A stretch of 64,000 nucleotides of DNA from Aliiglaciecola sp041538045 (GTDB lineage: Bacteria; Pseudomonadota; Gammaproteobacteria; Enterobacterales; Alteromonadaceae). The stretch spans positions 124,001 through 188,000 of the forward strand of contig NZ_JBGOSE010000001.1 of NCBI RefSeq assembly GCF_041538045.1. The letters are read 5' to 3'. The notes under the pieces were generated by a model, which was not told where the DNA came from, did not search any database, and saw nothing but the letters and a program-made list of their open reading frames with translations. Shown here piece after piece: positions 16,051 to 24,693 of this stretch (positions are counted from its first letter, which is position 1; every line of letters starts with the position of its first letter). The translations under genes were made by a program, and so were the position numbers.

Positions 16051-18524
16051 TTTATATCCTCAATAGGCGGTATTAATATTGCCCTAGCTGCGGGCAATAA
16101 TACAGCCAACAGCACGACAGTTAAGCTTGAAAAAACTAGCTGAACAATGGTTTCCAATTCAATAACCAGCGGATAGGACCAATAGAAAGCCTGCACATTA
16201 ATTAAATTGATCAAAAGCCAGCTTAATAATATGCCAAAAGGAATAGCAATAGCACAGATAAATAAGCACAACAGGGTGTATTGGAACAAGGTCAATAACA
16301 GTACTTTACTTGCAGGTACACCCATAGCACGAAGCAAAGCTCGTTGAGGTTTATTATCAAAGTCGATCACAATCAGGGAGGAAGCTAACGAGAATGCGGC
16401 GACCAATAAGGTAATAATATTAAGACTTTGGGTTACCACAAAAGTATTATCAAAGGTTTGCATTGAGGCTTTCAGCAATGTTTGGGTTTCCATCATTTGT
16501 GCATCAGGCATGTTCAACCCTAACTGCTTCTTGAGTTCAGTCCACTCAAGTGGGTGAGCCCCTTGGTTATATAAAGCCATAACCTGTCTGCCGCCTAGTG
16601 GATTTTTAATTAACCACTCACTGACTAGAGCTTGTGCGTTCGGGTTACCATAATCATAATAAATACCAACCACTTGCACTGCCAACTGGGTATTATCTTG
16701 GCGACTAATTTCTAGTTTTTGGCCTAATTTAAGCTGCTTGGAAAGGGCAAACTGCTGATTGACAAAAATCCCATATCCATTTGAAAACTTGTCCCAAGAA
16801 GTATCCAGAGCATCTTCCAATAATAGTGCCTGGCGGTGTTTTAATTGACTTGGATAGGAGCGGATTTGCAGGTCGTTGCCCTGATAGCTGACCTTTTCTG
16901 CCAGCCTGACAAAAGTTGAAATCTTCGGGAAATTTAGTTTGATAAGCGTACTTGCTTTATCTGCATCCTGAGTATAAATATAAGCATCGGCGTCAAGTCG
17001 CTGGGTTATCCATGTATCAGTGGCAACTCGAAAGCTATTGACCATTAAATTCATGCCGACATTTGCCGTAACAGCAATGAAAAAGGCACAAAGAGCGATA
17101 CTGCTTTTGTTTGATACTCGTTTAGCATCCGCAAAACTCCAGCTTAAACTAGGCGCGTTTGATGGAATAAAGGGTTGTGTTAATACAAGTAACTTGGGCA
17201 ATATAAACAACACCATGAAACACCCACTGGTTATCAGCAACCCGATGATCACAAAAGAGCTAAGGATATTTGCGTAGCAAAAATACAAAATTAAACTCAC
17301 TAACAGCAATATTGCAGAAACTGTTAACCATCTGTTCTCATTATAAACCACCTGAGGTGTAAGTTTTATTGAGGCTAAGTGGCTGTCTATAGAACGCAAT
17401 GGGAGCACGGCGGCTAGGCTCAATCCCAGAATACTAGCCAGTAGCACTCGGCTATATAAACTAGGCCATGAAAATGATTCAAACCCTAAAGACACATTAT
17501 ATAGACTCTCAAGGGTTTGATTAACGGCAGGGGACAGTAATTTGGCTGCTTCAATACCCAAGGTGACACCCATTGCACTACAAACTATGGCTAAGAACAG
17601 CATTTCTATTATGCTAGCGCTGAAAATCGCGACAATTGGAACACCTAGTTGTCTTATAATTTTAAACGTCGGCAAGCGTTTAATTATCAATAAATTTAAC
17701 GCGTTTAATACCACAAACATGCACACAACGAACATCAGTAGACCCATGGCAAACAGGTTAAGATGAAAGCTTGCGGTTAATTGTTCGGTATCTTCTGTTG
17801 AGATTAACTTGACTAACTTGAGGTGTGCAGGCAATTGCACGGTGACAGGGTTCTTATCATTATATTTACCAACCACCACTAGGTAAGAAATCTCCTGAGT
17901 AGTGAATTGATTAAACAAGGTTTCAATGTCGCAAACAATTTGCTGACCAAAGCCAGTTCCTTTGGCTATGGATACAGGGCCTATTGGGAATTGCGAATTG
18001 AGCTGTAAAAAATTATCACTCGTAAGCAGCTTTTGTGTGCGCAATACTTTTGCATAGGCGGGATCCACAATGAATTTATTTTCTGTTGCGTCTATCTCAG
18101 ATGAATTGATACTTGAGGTAAATAAAACGACTTCTTTTTCAGCACTATCGGTACCTTGTTGGCTTACATCTAAACTCATTAAGGCATAATAGTCGACCCC
18201 CACAAAGTCAAGCTTGTTGTTTTTGCTCCCTATTTCCAAAGTTGATACGGCTATTATATTTCGATTTCCACTTTTGCGTAAATCGGCATAGTCTGACTGA
18301 GTGATTGATGCACCTTCTTTAGGGTAGATAGCGTAGCGTACGTCTTCTATTAAGGGAAAATTGGGTTGGTTATAACTACGCTTAGCCGTTTCATTGATAA
18401 CAAGCACAGACGAGAAGCCAGCACAGCCAATTATCATCGCCATTAGCACTAAAAAAAGTCGATATTTTTGCAGATTATAACTTTTTACTATTACCCACAA
18501 TACCGAAAGAATTGGCTTAGTCAT
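16035..18524 (-). CDS. FtsX-like ABC transporter permease (AttF/AttG-like)
   Basis: An 829-residue permease of the MacB/FtsX type. A signal-anchor helix near residues 23-42 is followed by a large periplasmic domain, three helices around residues 255-390, more helices near 400-450, a second periplasmic domain, and a final three-helix FtsX block (LNIITLLVAAFSLASS, LFQYTLLCLFICAIA, LVFSSLTVVLLAVLL). It is thus a duplicated FtsX unit, equivalent to one long permease of the LolCDE/AttEFG kind. It overlaps the ATPase gene by 8 nt and the lipoprotein gene by 16 nt. Function is inferred as mechanotransmission or lipoprotein/lipid extraction rather than classical import. Confidence 0.85.
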   Translation of the reverse strand: MTKPILSVLWVIVKSYNLQKYRLFLVLMAMIIGCAGFSSVLVINETAKRSYNQPNFPLIEDVRYAIYPKEGASITQSDYADLRKSGNRNIIAVSTLEIGSKNNKLDFVGVDYYALMSLDVSQQGTDSAEKEVVLFTSSINSSEIDATENKFIVDPAYAKVLRTQKLLTSDNFLQLNSQFPIGPVSIAKGTGFGQQIVCDIETLFNQFTTQEISYLVVVGKYNDKNPVTVQLPAHLKLVKLISTEDTEQLTASFHLNLFAMGLLMFVVCMFVVLNALNLLIIKRLPTFKIIRQLGVPIVAIFSASIIEMLFLAIVCSAMGVTLGIEAAKLLSPAVNQTLESLYNVSLGFESFSWPSLYSRVLLASILGLSLAAVLPLRSIDSHLASIKLTPQVVYNENRWLTVSAILLLVSLILYFCYANILSSFVIIGLLITSGCFMVLFILPKLLVLTQPFIPSNAPSLSWSFADAKRVSNKSSIALCAFFIAVTANVGMNLMVNSFRVATDTWITQRLDADAYIYTQDADKASTLIKLNFPKISTFVRLAEKVSYQGNDLQIRSYPSQLKHRQALLLEDALDTSWDKFSNGYGIFVNQQFALSKQLKLGQKLEISRQDNTQLAVQVVGIYYDYGNPNAQALVSEWLIKNPLGGRQVMALYNQGAHPLEWTELKKQLGLNMPDAQMMETQTLLKASMQTFDNTFVVTQSLNIITLLVAAFSLASSLIVIDFDNKPQRALLRAMGVPASKVLLLTLFQYTLLCLFICAIAIPFGILLSWLLINLINVQAFYWSYPLVIELETIVQLVFSSLTVVLLAVLLPAARAILIPPIEDIKWLNG

Positions 18525-19185
18525 TTGCTTGTAGCGTTAACTTTTTATCACTCAAGTGATAATGGTAATGGGCTTGTTTCGCTAACTGTTGACTATGGGT
18601 GACCATAACCAGCATCGCGTTATGCATACTACATAAAGAAAAAAGTAAGTTGGCGACCTTATCGCTATTTTTGTCGTCAAGATTACCAGTGGGTTCATCC
18701 GCTAAAACTAACTCGGGTTTGTGGGATAAGGCCCTTGCGATAGCAACTCGTTGTTGCTCTCCGCCAGATAAATCCACTGGCATTTTATGCCGTTGCTCTG
18801 CTATACCTAATTGTTGTAACAAGTTAAGCAGATATGGCTCGTCTAGATTTTGATTTAAACGGGCGGGAAAACAAATATTTTCCCATACGGATAAACATTC
18901 TATTAGATTGAATTTTTGAAACACAATGCCCACGGTTTTTTGCCGGTAGGCATCACTTGAACGAGGGGAGAATGAACAGATATCCTGCCCATTTATGATT
19001 ATTGAGCCTGAGTCTGGTTTATCCAGACAGGCTAACAAATGCAGTAAGGTTGACTTTCCAGAACCCGATTCGCCAGTAATGGCAATTTGTTGTTTGGGGG
19101 CAATATTTAAGTTTAGATTATCTAAAACCTGAGTAAATTGTTTGCCATCTTGATATGACTTAGATAAGGCTTCAATTTTAATCAT
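18517..19185 (-). CDS. ABC transporter ATP-binding protein (LolD/MacB/AttE-like)
   Basis: A 222-residue nucleotide-binding subunit. Walker A GESGSGKST (about residues 38-46), Q loop VFQKFNLIE, signature LSGGEQQRVAIARAL, Walker B LVLADEPTGNLD and switch His in VTHSQQL are all present. This subgroup powers FtsX-type permeases that move lipoproteins or peptides. It is the first gene of a three-gene overlapping operon with the permease and the AttH-like lipoprotein; the membrane protein gene upstream ends 30 nt before it and may be co-transcribed. Confidence 0.92.
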   Translation of the reverse strand: MIKIEALSKSYQDGKQFTQVLDNLNLNIAPKQQIAITGESGSGKSTLLHLLACLDKPDSGSIIINGQDICSFSPRSSDAYRQKTVGIVFQKFNLIECLSVWENICFPARLNQNLDEPYLLNLLQQLGIAEQRHKMPVDLSGGEQQRVAIARALSHKPELVLADEPTGNLDDKNSDKVANLLFSLCSMHNAMLVMVTHSQQLAKQAHYHYHLSDKKLTLQAND

Positions 19186-19215
19186 TGCACCGCCAGTTGT
19201 TCTACTTGTTCAGCT

Positions 19216-19950
19216 TTATCCTTCTTCGTGAATAAAGGATAGGTAATCTTCACCAGTTAGTTTTTTCATTTGAATGATTAAATAAGCCAGCGCAGAAAAC
19301 AGCATAATTAAACTTGGCACCATGATTACCGGGTAACTTAATGCCGTCATCCGCCCTAATTCTTCAGTGTACGCAGTTGTGCCAGGTTCGCTGACTAAGA
19401 TAATTTTCGCCAATATATAATTTAAGAACGAAGAAACAAAAAACGACGCGGCAACGATATACGAGCTGATGGTTATTTTGCGCTTAAATAAGGCTGTATT
19501 TTGTTTTTTCTCTAAAGCCTCGTCTAATGCTGGCCAATTAATCACATTTTCATTGAGAATAAGAATTTTCACTAAAGAGCGATTGGTGTATTGAGATATC
19601 AACACTGCAATCCCTAAAATTCCGGGGATGGCAGCTTCTTTAATGGCAATATATTCGGCAGGTAGTTTCAACAAGGTGATACCGCCAGTGAGTATGACAC
19701 TAATAATGCCTAATATAGAGAAACCATTTACCTTGCCAGACTTTTTTAAATCCCAAATGCCGTAACCTATGGGGAACGCTAAGGCGCAGACCACACTTAC
19801 CGCTGGGCCTAAATATTCTTCGCCGCTAAGATAGGATAAAATTAATACCGGAATAACAATATTGAATGCAAGGTTACCCATAAACCCATTGTTTTGTGGT
19901 GGGTTCTTCTTAGGATTTTGAGTCGATTCGTTTGCTGCTGGCTTATTCAT
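19216..19950 (-). CDS. Multi-pass inner-membrane protein, probably VC0807 family
   Basis: A 244-residue protein with a polar Asn/Pro-rich N-terminus and about six hydrophobic helices (FNIVIPVLILSYLSG; VSVVCALAFPIGYGIW; ILGIISVILTGGITLL; IPGILGIAVLI; ISSYIVAASFFVSSFL; VIMVPSLIMLFSALAYL). Layout and the NLAFNIVIPVLILS opening resemble the VC0807 / septation-protein-A-like family, a group without known biochemistry; this assignment is moderate. It lies 31 nt upstream of the ABC ATPase and 110 nt after the rhomboid gene, on the same strand as both. Confidence 0.65.
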   Translation of the reverse strand: MNKPAANESTQNPKKNPPQNNGFMGNLAFNIVIPVLILSYLSGEEYLGPAVSVVCALAFPIGYGIWDLKKSGKVNGFSILGIISVILTGGITLLKLPAEYIAIKEAAIPGILGIAVLISQYTNRSLVKILILNENVINWPALDEALEKKQNTALFKRKITISSYIVAASFFVSSFLNYILAKIILVSEPGTTAYTEELGRMTALSYPVIMVPSLIMLFSALAYLIIQMKKLTGEDYLSFIHEEG

Positions 19951-20060
19951 AAAATCATCAAACTATATTATAACTGTTGTCAGTATATCTAACTCCCAAT
20001 CAATCCACTACGACTTTAATCAAACTTAGACGTGTTGCTCTATGTAAGTAAAGTAGAGTT

Positions 20061-20618
20061 TTAGCGCTTTTTCGCCCAAATTTTTGCTGCGCATAAACCC
20101 GCAATAAAACCAAAGAGGTGGGACTCCCAAGAAACGAAACTGTTTGTAGGGAATACACCAAATATCAAACCGCCATAAAAAAAGCCGACGATGAGGGAAA
20201 TAATAATGAGCTTTATGCGCCCAGATATTAGGCCACCTAGCACTAAAAAACCAAAGTAGCCGTAAATAATACCGCTGGCACCAATATGCATGGCTGGGCG
20301 TGCAAACAGCCATACCAGTAAACCAATACTAAAGATTAAATAGATACTGACAGCCATGTAAGTTTTTTTGCCGTACTGCATTACAAGTAGGCTAAATATT
20401 CCTAAAGTGACAATATTTGACGCGAAATGGGCTAAATTTCCATGTAAAAAGGGACTAAAGATTATGCCGCGCAAACCAATGAGTTCACGTGGGTATATTC
20501 CAAAGACATTTAAGCTGCGGCCAAAAACAATATTGATGCCTTCTATAAGCGTAAAAAATAACATCAAATACAAAACGAATTTCAATTGAGATGCTAGAAC
20601 CGTTGTTTTTGCGCCCAT
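20061..20618 (-). CDS. Rhomboid-family intramembrane serine protease
   Basis: A 185-residue six-helix protein. The rhomboid landmarks are visible: HGNLAHFASN (the HxxxN oxyanion motif) in helix 2, the nucleophile GASGIIYG in helix 4 (HIGASG) and the catalytic histidine in SWESHLFGFIAG in helix 6. It cleaves substrates within or beside membrane helices. It starts only 4 nt after the stop of the glutathionylspermidine-synthase-like gene, so it is very probably the last gene of the PspA/DUF350 operon. That is an unusual member of this operon. Substrate unknown; neighbouring lipoprotein or membrane proteins are candidates. Confidence 0.9.
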   Translation of the reverse strand: MGAKTTVLASQLKFVLYLMLFFTLIEGINIVFGRSLNVFGIYPRELIGLRGIIFSPFLHGNLAHFASNIVTLGIFSLLVMQYGKKTYMAVSIYLIFSIGLLVWLFARPAMHIGASGIIYGYFGFLVLGGLISGRIKLIIISLIVGFFYGGLIFGVFPTNSFVSWESHLFGFIAGLCAAKIWAKKR

Positions 20619-20622
20619 GAGG

Positions 20623-21789
20623 TTACCCTAAAATAATATGTGGTAGATATCGGGACATATCTTGTGTGATCAAAGAGGTATCTTCTCGTACTGAAATTCC
20701 GGCTGCTTTGTCGTTAACTAACCAAGAACCAATTAATGTGTAGTTATTGTCAAATTTAGGAAGCGGATGGAATGCTTGATAAATAAAGCCTTCCTCACCA
20801 TAAGGACCATCGGCATGTATAATCTCTTGTCCTTTTTCTAAAATACTAACGTTTGCCCCTTCTCGGGAAAATATCGGCTTTTTAACAATGCGCTGGTGGT
20901 CACATAAATGCAGTTCATCTTCGAAATAAGCAGGTAACAGGTTAGGGTGGCCTTTAAACATCTTCCACAACATGGGCATCAGTGCTTTGTTAGATAAAAT
21001 ACTTTTCCATAGCGGTTCAATCCAATTGGTTTGTGAACTTTCCACAAAATCCCCAAACTCCTCACGCTGCATAAACTCCCAAGGATAGAGTTTAAACAAA
21101 GTATCGATTTGGTTATTTTTCAAATCGGTAAAACGACCGGACTCTCCTAAACCAATATCTTCAATGAAAACAAAGGGAGCATGCAGGCCTGATTCTGCGG
21201 CGCAGTCTTGCAAATATTGAACGGTGCCACGATCTTCAATGGTGTCCTGACAACAGGCAAAATGGATATGTTCGGTTTGATAATGTCTAGCGATTTCATC
21301 TATCCGTGCAATTAATTTTTCTTGTAAGGAGTTAAATTGATCTGCCTGACGAGAAAGTTGATTGCCATCCACTAAATCTTGCAGCCACAACCATTGCCAG
21401 AATCCCGATTCATATAAACTAGTCGGTGTATCAGCATTATTTTCATATAACTTAGCCGGACCACTACCATCATAGGCAAAATCGAGTCGAGAATATAACG
21501 ACGGATCCTGCTTGCGCCAGGAATCTTTCACCCCTTGCCAGAAGTCTTCTGGAATTTTAAAAGCAGACAATAAAGTGTCATTATTCACAACTTTGTCTAC
21601 AACTTGTAAACACATTTGGTGAATTTCGACGCTAGGATCTTCTAAGTCATTTTCAATTTGCTGTAAATTGAATTGATAATATGCAGATTCATCCCAATAT
21701 GGCTCGCCGTACATACTATGGAATGAAAAGCCAAAGTCCTTTGCTTTTTGTTGCCAGTTTTTACGGGGATCACTAGGTATTCTGAACAT
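20623..21789 (-). CDS. Glutathionylspermidine synthase-like ATP-grasp amidoligase (YgiC/YjfC)
   Basis: A 388-residue protein equal to the C-terminal synthetase half of glutathionylspermidine synthase, without the N-terminal amidase. Seen: the YWDESAYYQF opening, FAYDGSGPAKLYENNADTPTSLYE substrate segment, and the ATP-grasp part with KPIFSREGANVSI and late acidic residues. ATP-grasp members couple a carboxylate to an amine; the true substrate of the YgiC/YjfC branch is unknown and need not be glutathione or spermidine. It always tends to accompany a DUF1190 lipoprotein gene, which is directly upstream here (75 nt from the DUF1190 stop). Family knowledge plus context; reaction is inference. Confidence 0.88.
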   Translation of the reverse strand: MFRIPSDPRKNWQQKAKDFGFSFHSMYGEPYWDESAYYQFNLQQIENDLEDPSVEIHQMCLQVVDKVVNNDTLLSAFKIPEDFWQGVKDSWRKQDPSLYSRLDFAYDGSGPAKLYENNADTPTSLYESGFWQWLWLQDLVDGNQLSRQADQFNSLQEKLIARIDEIARHYQTEHIHFACCQDTIEDRGTVQYLQDCAAESGLHAPFVFIEDIGLGESGRFTDLKNNQIDTLFKLYPWEFMQREEFGDFVESSQTNWIEPLWKSILSNKALMPMLWKMFKGHPNLLPAYFEDELHLCDHQRIVKKPIFSREGANVSILEKGQEIIHADGPYGEEGFIYQAFHPLPKFDNNYTLIGSWLVNDKAAGISVREDTSLITQDMSRYLPHIILG

Positions 21790-21864
21790 CGGGACTCTAT
21801 TGCTGTGGATTAATGGTGTTGTTGATCAATGGCTGCATGGATTAATGTTGCCAGTGGAACGGGG

Positions 21865-22476
21865 TTAACCACCCCAACCACCTTTAGAGCCACTTCTACT
21901 TCCCCAACTTGATTTAGCTCGAACAGAGCTGCCAAATCCACCTCGTTTTATTGTTCGAGTGACCGCCGGTTTAGGTTTGAATGCATCTGGACTGACTTTG
22001 TGGTTGCGCTTACCCAATGAACCATAATCGTATCCTCCAGCGCCAATCCACCGATAACGATAAGGAGAGTAGGGAGAATAAGAGGTAAACATGGGTTGAT
22101 ACTGGTAGCGATTAGGCGACAACAGGTTACTTAACATGTAGCCAGCCATAAAAGGCATAAAAAAGGAGCCCGAACTACGCTCTACCTGACGACATTGGTT
22201 TGGCCCAAACTCACTTTCACAATCCCGTTCCGTATTATATTTAGGCCCTGTTCGTTCCGCTTCTGCCAAAGCTTCTTGATAAGCGGTTTCACACACTTGT
22301 GCCTGTTCTGGATTCTCTTTGGCACAATCTTCGGGCGTGGTGTAGATGGTCGCTTCTTGACGATTACCGGTGCAAGCGGCCAAGAATACTGAGGCAACAC
22401 CAATGGCCAAAGGTTTAGGGGAAAAATGCTTACGCATTCTGCTTAGATTGATTTGTTCACTGCGTTTACGTGTCAT
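21865..22476 (-). CDS. DUF1190 (YgiB/YjfM) lipoprotein with C-terminal Gly-Gly
   Basis: A 203-residue protein. I place the start at the ATG 22476 because GGAGG lies just before it; the longer frame begins inside the upstream gene. The lipobox FLAAC puts the lipidated cysteine at residue 35. The DUF1190 core has paired cysteines in TTPEDCAKENPEQAQVCETAY and CESEFGPNQC. The tail is rich in Gly, Ser, Arg and Trp and ends GGWGG. The YgiB/YjfM family is regularly paired with a glutathionylspermidine-synthase-like ligase, and the exposed C-terminal Gly-Gly is a plausible acceptor for it. That last point is inference. Confidence 0.88.
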   Translation of the reverse strand: MTRKRSEQINLSRMRKHFSPKPLAIGVASVFLAACTGNRQEATIYTTPEDCAKENPEQAQVCETAYQEALAEAERTGPKYNTERDCESEFGPNQCRQVERSSGSFFMPFMAGYMLSNLLSPNRYQYQPMFTSYSPYSPYRYRWIGAGGYDYGSLGKRNHKVSPDAFKPKPAVTRTIKRGGFGSSVRAKSSWGSRSGSKGGWGG

Positions 22477-22487
22477 GCTTATGCCTC

Positions 22488-22904
22488 CTAGTAGGTCATG
22501 CAAGCCGCATTGAGTAAACCAACGCCGATGGACATAGACGCTAACATGACGCCAGCTGACACTTCTTGATTATCAATCCTTTCAGCGATGGCAGGCATAA
22601 AAGTGAAGCGCAATAGTAAAAACGCTAACACCTGCGCGATAAGTGCAATGAAGCCCCAAATAGCGAAGTCATATTGAGACGTTGAATTAGTTACAGCACC
22701 GGATAATGCAATACTAAAACCGACGATAGCACCGCCAAACCCAATTGCTGCAGCTGTGTTTTTTTCTTCTTTCACCAATTTCCATTCATCATGGGGCGTG
22801 ACCCATGCGTAAACGATTTTGAATAAAAATAAAAGCACTATTGAGACCACAAAATAGATTGCAAAATTACCCAATCCGGCTATTGATTCCAATAATATAT
22901 CCAT
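22488..22904 (-). CDS. DUF350 (YjfL-like) membrane protein
   Basis: A 138-residue inner-membrane protein with four helices in two tandem units, as in the DUF350 family: FAIYFVVSIVLLFLFKIVYAW, AAIGFGGAIVGFSIALSG, FAIWGFIALIAQVLAFLLL and VSAGVMLASMSIGVGLLNAA. Glycine-rich faces in helices 2 and 4 suggest tight packing or a channel-like assembly. Function unknown; family members occur with PspA, DUF1190 and glutathionylspermidine-synthase-like genes. ATG at 22904; it lies 33 nt after the DUF2491 gene and 11 nt before the DUF1190 start. Confidence 0.9.
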   Translation of the reverse strand: MDILLESIAGLGNFAIYFVVSIVLLFLFKIVYAWVTPHDEWKLVKEEKNTAAAIGFGGAIVGFSIALSGAVTNSTSQYDFAIWGFIALIAQVLAFLLLRFTFMPAIAERIDNQEVSAGVMLASMSIGVGLLNAACMTY

Positions 22905-22937
22905 CGACTTTTCCTTTTCTGTGTAAATGTAGATTTG

Positions 22938-23585
22938 CTAACCGTTTATTCTAATATCGGCGGGCAAAATATCGAAGCCAGTGCTAATAACTAGGCAGCG
23001 ATCATGATTATTATCGACAATTTTTTCTTCTGCACAAACCAATAAGGTTTCGAAGGCGTCGTGATCTATTTGTCGTTCATATAACATCACAAATTGGTCC
23101 GTTTGACTGGTATCACCATCAAGTTCAAAGGTTTTCTCTGTCATTGCTACCGGAGGTGACTCCTCGCCAACAGCATTCCATACACGGCTATAGTTGTTAC
23201 TTTCAATTTGATAATGGGGCTGAGAAACTTGTTGGGCAATGAGGTCTTTCCATTGCTTATCGGTACCCACGGTTTGTGTATCGTAAAAGTACCATAACTT
23301 CACATCAGTGATATGGTTTTCTGTGTCACCACCATCTAATACTACCTGTAAAAAAGCATCGTCATCGGTGTAATAACGTAGAATTTTGCCGCCTGTATCC
23401 AAATGAGCTTCGCCCACAGCTTGAATCAAATGATGTCTAGCTGCCCCTTCAATTACCAGTTCAGGCTCTATAAGTTTGAGTTTTAAATCATCAAGCTCAA
23501 AAGACCCACCTAAATACAACCCCATTATTTCCGGCGCTTTTATGTCAGCTTGCTTGTTCTTTTTGCTAAACCATTTTGAAAACAT
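22938..23585 (-). CDS. DUF2491 (YjfK-like) cytoplasmic protein
   Basis: A 215-residue soluble protein of the DUF2491 family. Features: a short basic N-terminus (FSKWFSKKNKQ), then LGGSFELDDLKLKL, the segment RYYTDDDAFLQV and WYFYDTQTVGTDKQWK, which are typical of YjfK. No catalytic motif is evident. It is encoded between the potassium-channel gene and DUF350, and the family is found almost only in this kind of operon, so it is probably a dedicated partner of PspA, the channel or the amidoligase. Function unknown. Confidence 0.85.
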   Translation of the reverse strand: MFSKWFSKKNKQADIKAPEIMGLYLGGSFELDDLKLKLIEPELVIEGAARHHLIQAVGEAHLDTGGKILRYYTDDDAFLQVVLDGGDTENHITDVKLWYFYDTQTVGTDKQWKDLIAQQVSQPHYQIESNNYSRVWNAVGEESPPVAMTEKTFELDGDTSQTDQFVMLYERQIDHDAFETLLVCAEEKIVDNNHDRCLVISTGFDILPADIRING

Positions 23586-23624
23586 GATTTCTCCGTTTTT
23601 AATCTGTCCAGTTATTGCGACTTT

Positions 23625-24677
23625 TTATTCCGACAATATTTGCCAATCAAAATGATTGATACGCTGTTCAGCAATATAAAAAAGTTTGTATTTGGGCAAG
23701 ATAGTCTCATCAAAATTAGGATTTAAAGTAACTTTAGCGGGAACGCTTGGTTCGACAAAGCCAATGAAGGTGGCGTTATAGCGTTGTTTAAGGGTGATAA
23801 ATAGTTTTTCAACGGATATTTGAGGAACGGATTCTGGCACTTCAATTGAAAACTGGGCCTGTCCCTCTTGAACTGTCAATAAGTCGTGTTGCAATAAACT
23901 AGAGCCTGGATCAAATGCCGATTTAGCTAACATTTCAACGGCGACACTGGGGGTACATTCGATATTAGGACAATGAGTCTGTAATAAATCCACTAAGGAC
24001 TCATCTTTAAAGTAAGCTAGCAGATGGGCGCTGTTATTCCTTTTGCTGCAATATAAAGAAGTGGTCATAGTGACATCATCTTCTTCATTATCCATGACAA
24101 TAACCGCAGCTTTATCTACGCAAGCCCTATCCATTTCTTTATCATTGTTAAATGACATTACTTTGATAAATTCAATTTTATCGGGCATGGGATTGTCTAT
24201 ATCAGCTTTAACACACAAAACAATCTCTGGCTTGTTTTCCGTTTCTGCCCGCTCTTTAAGCAGCAAATTAAGCAATTGAATGGTGCGCTGACCATTCCAG
24301 CCAATTACCAAAACATGGTTTTCAAGATCTAATGGTTTCAAACCTTTCACTCCTTTTTGCCATTGCATAGATACCCAAGCAGCTACGCGTCCTAGCACTA
24401 AGGCAAATATACTCAACCCTAAGGGGATTACATAAAAAGAAACGATATATTTACCCGCACTTGTGACCGGTGACATATCACCATATCCAACAGTAGAACC
24501 GGTGACGACTAGCCAATAAATAAAGTCGTTAATATTGAGCAGGGCATCTTCACCTGATACATATAATAAAATCCATGTGCTCAGGGCATAAAACAAAAGC
24601 GCTAGTACAATGGTGTACCAGCGCATCTCGGAAAATACTCGGGTGAGTACTTTACGTACTTTAAGGACTAATAACAT
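23625..24677 (-). CDS. Potassium-channel family protein with RCK-like C-terminal domain
   Basis: A two-helix ion channel. The first transmembrane segment (TIVLALLFYALSTWILLYV, about 22-40), the pore helix and the K+ selectivity filter TVGYGD (residues 62-67), then a second membrane helix (YIVSFYVIPLGLSIFALVLG). The remaining ~230 residues form an RCK-like Rossmann domain starting HVLVIGWNGQRT, plus a TrkA-C-like tail. The family's tetrameric channel would answer nucleotides, ions or redox state. Its place inside the PspA/DUF2491/DUF350 operon points to membrane-potential or envelope-stress control rather than housekeeping K+ uptake (inference). The ATG at 24677 follows the PspA stop by 16 nt. 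Confidence 0.9.
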   Translation of the reverse strand: MLLVLKVRKVLTRVFSEMRWYTIVLALLFYALSTWILLYVSGEDALLNINDFIYWLVVTGSTVGYGDMSPVTSAGKYIVSFYVIPLGLSIFALVLGRVAAWVSMQWQKGVKGLKPLDLENHVLVIGWNGQRTIQLLNLLLKERAETENKPEIVLCVKADIDNPMPDKIEFIKVMSFNNDKEMDRACVDKAAVIVMDNEEDDVTMTTSLYCSKRNNSAHLLAYFKDESLVDLLQTHCPNIECTPSVAVEMLAKSAFDPGSSLLQHDLLTVQEGQAQFSIEVPESVPQISVEKLFITLKQRYNATFIGFVEPSVPAKVTLNPNFDETILPKYKLFYIAEQRINHFDWQILSE

Positions 24678-24693
24678 TTAGAGGCTAACCAAT

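Noticed and set aside
20026..20313. 95-codon minus-strand frame overlapping the rhomboid gene
   Set aside because: Lies almost wholly in another frame of a clear rhomboid gene; Trp/Cys/Tyr-rich shadow.
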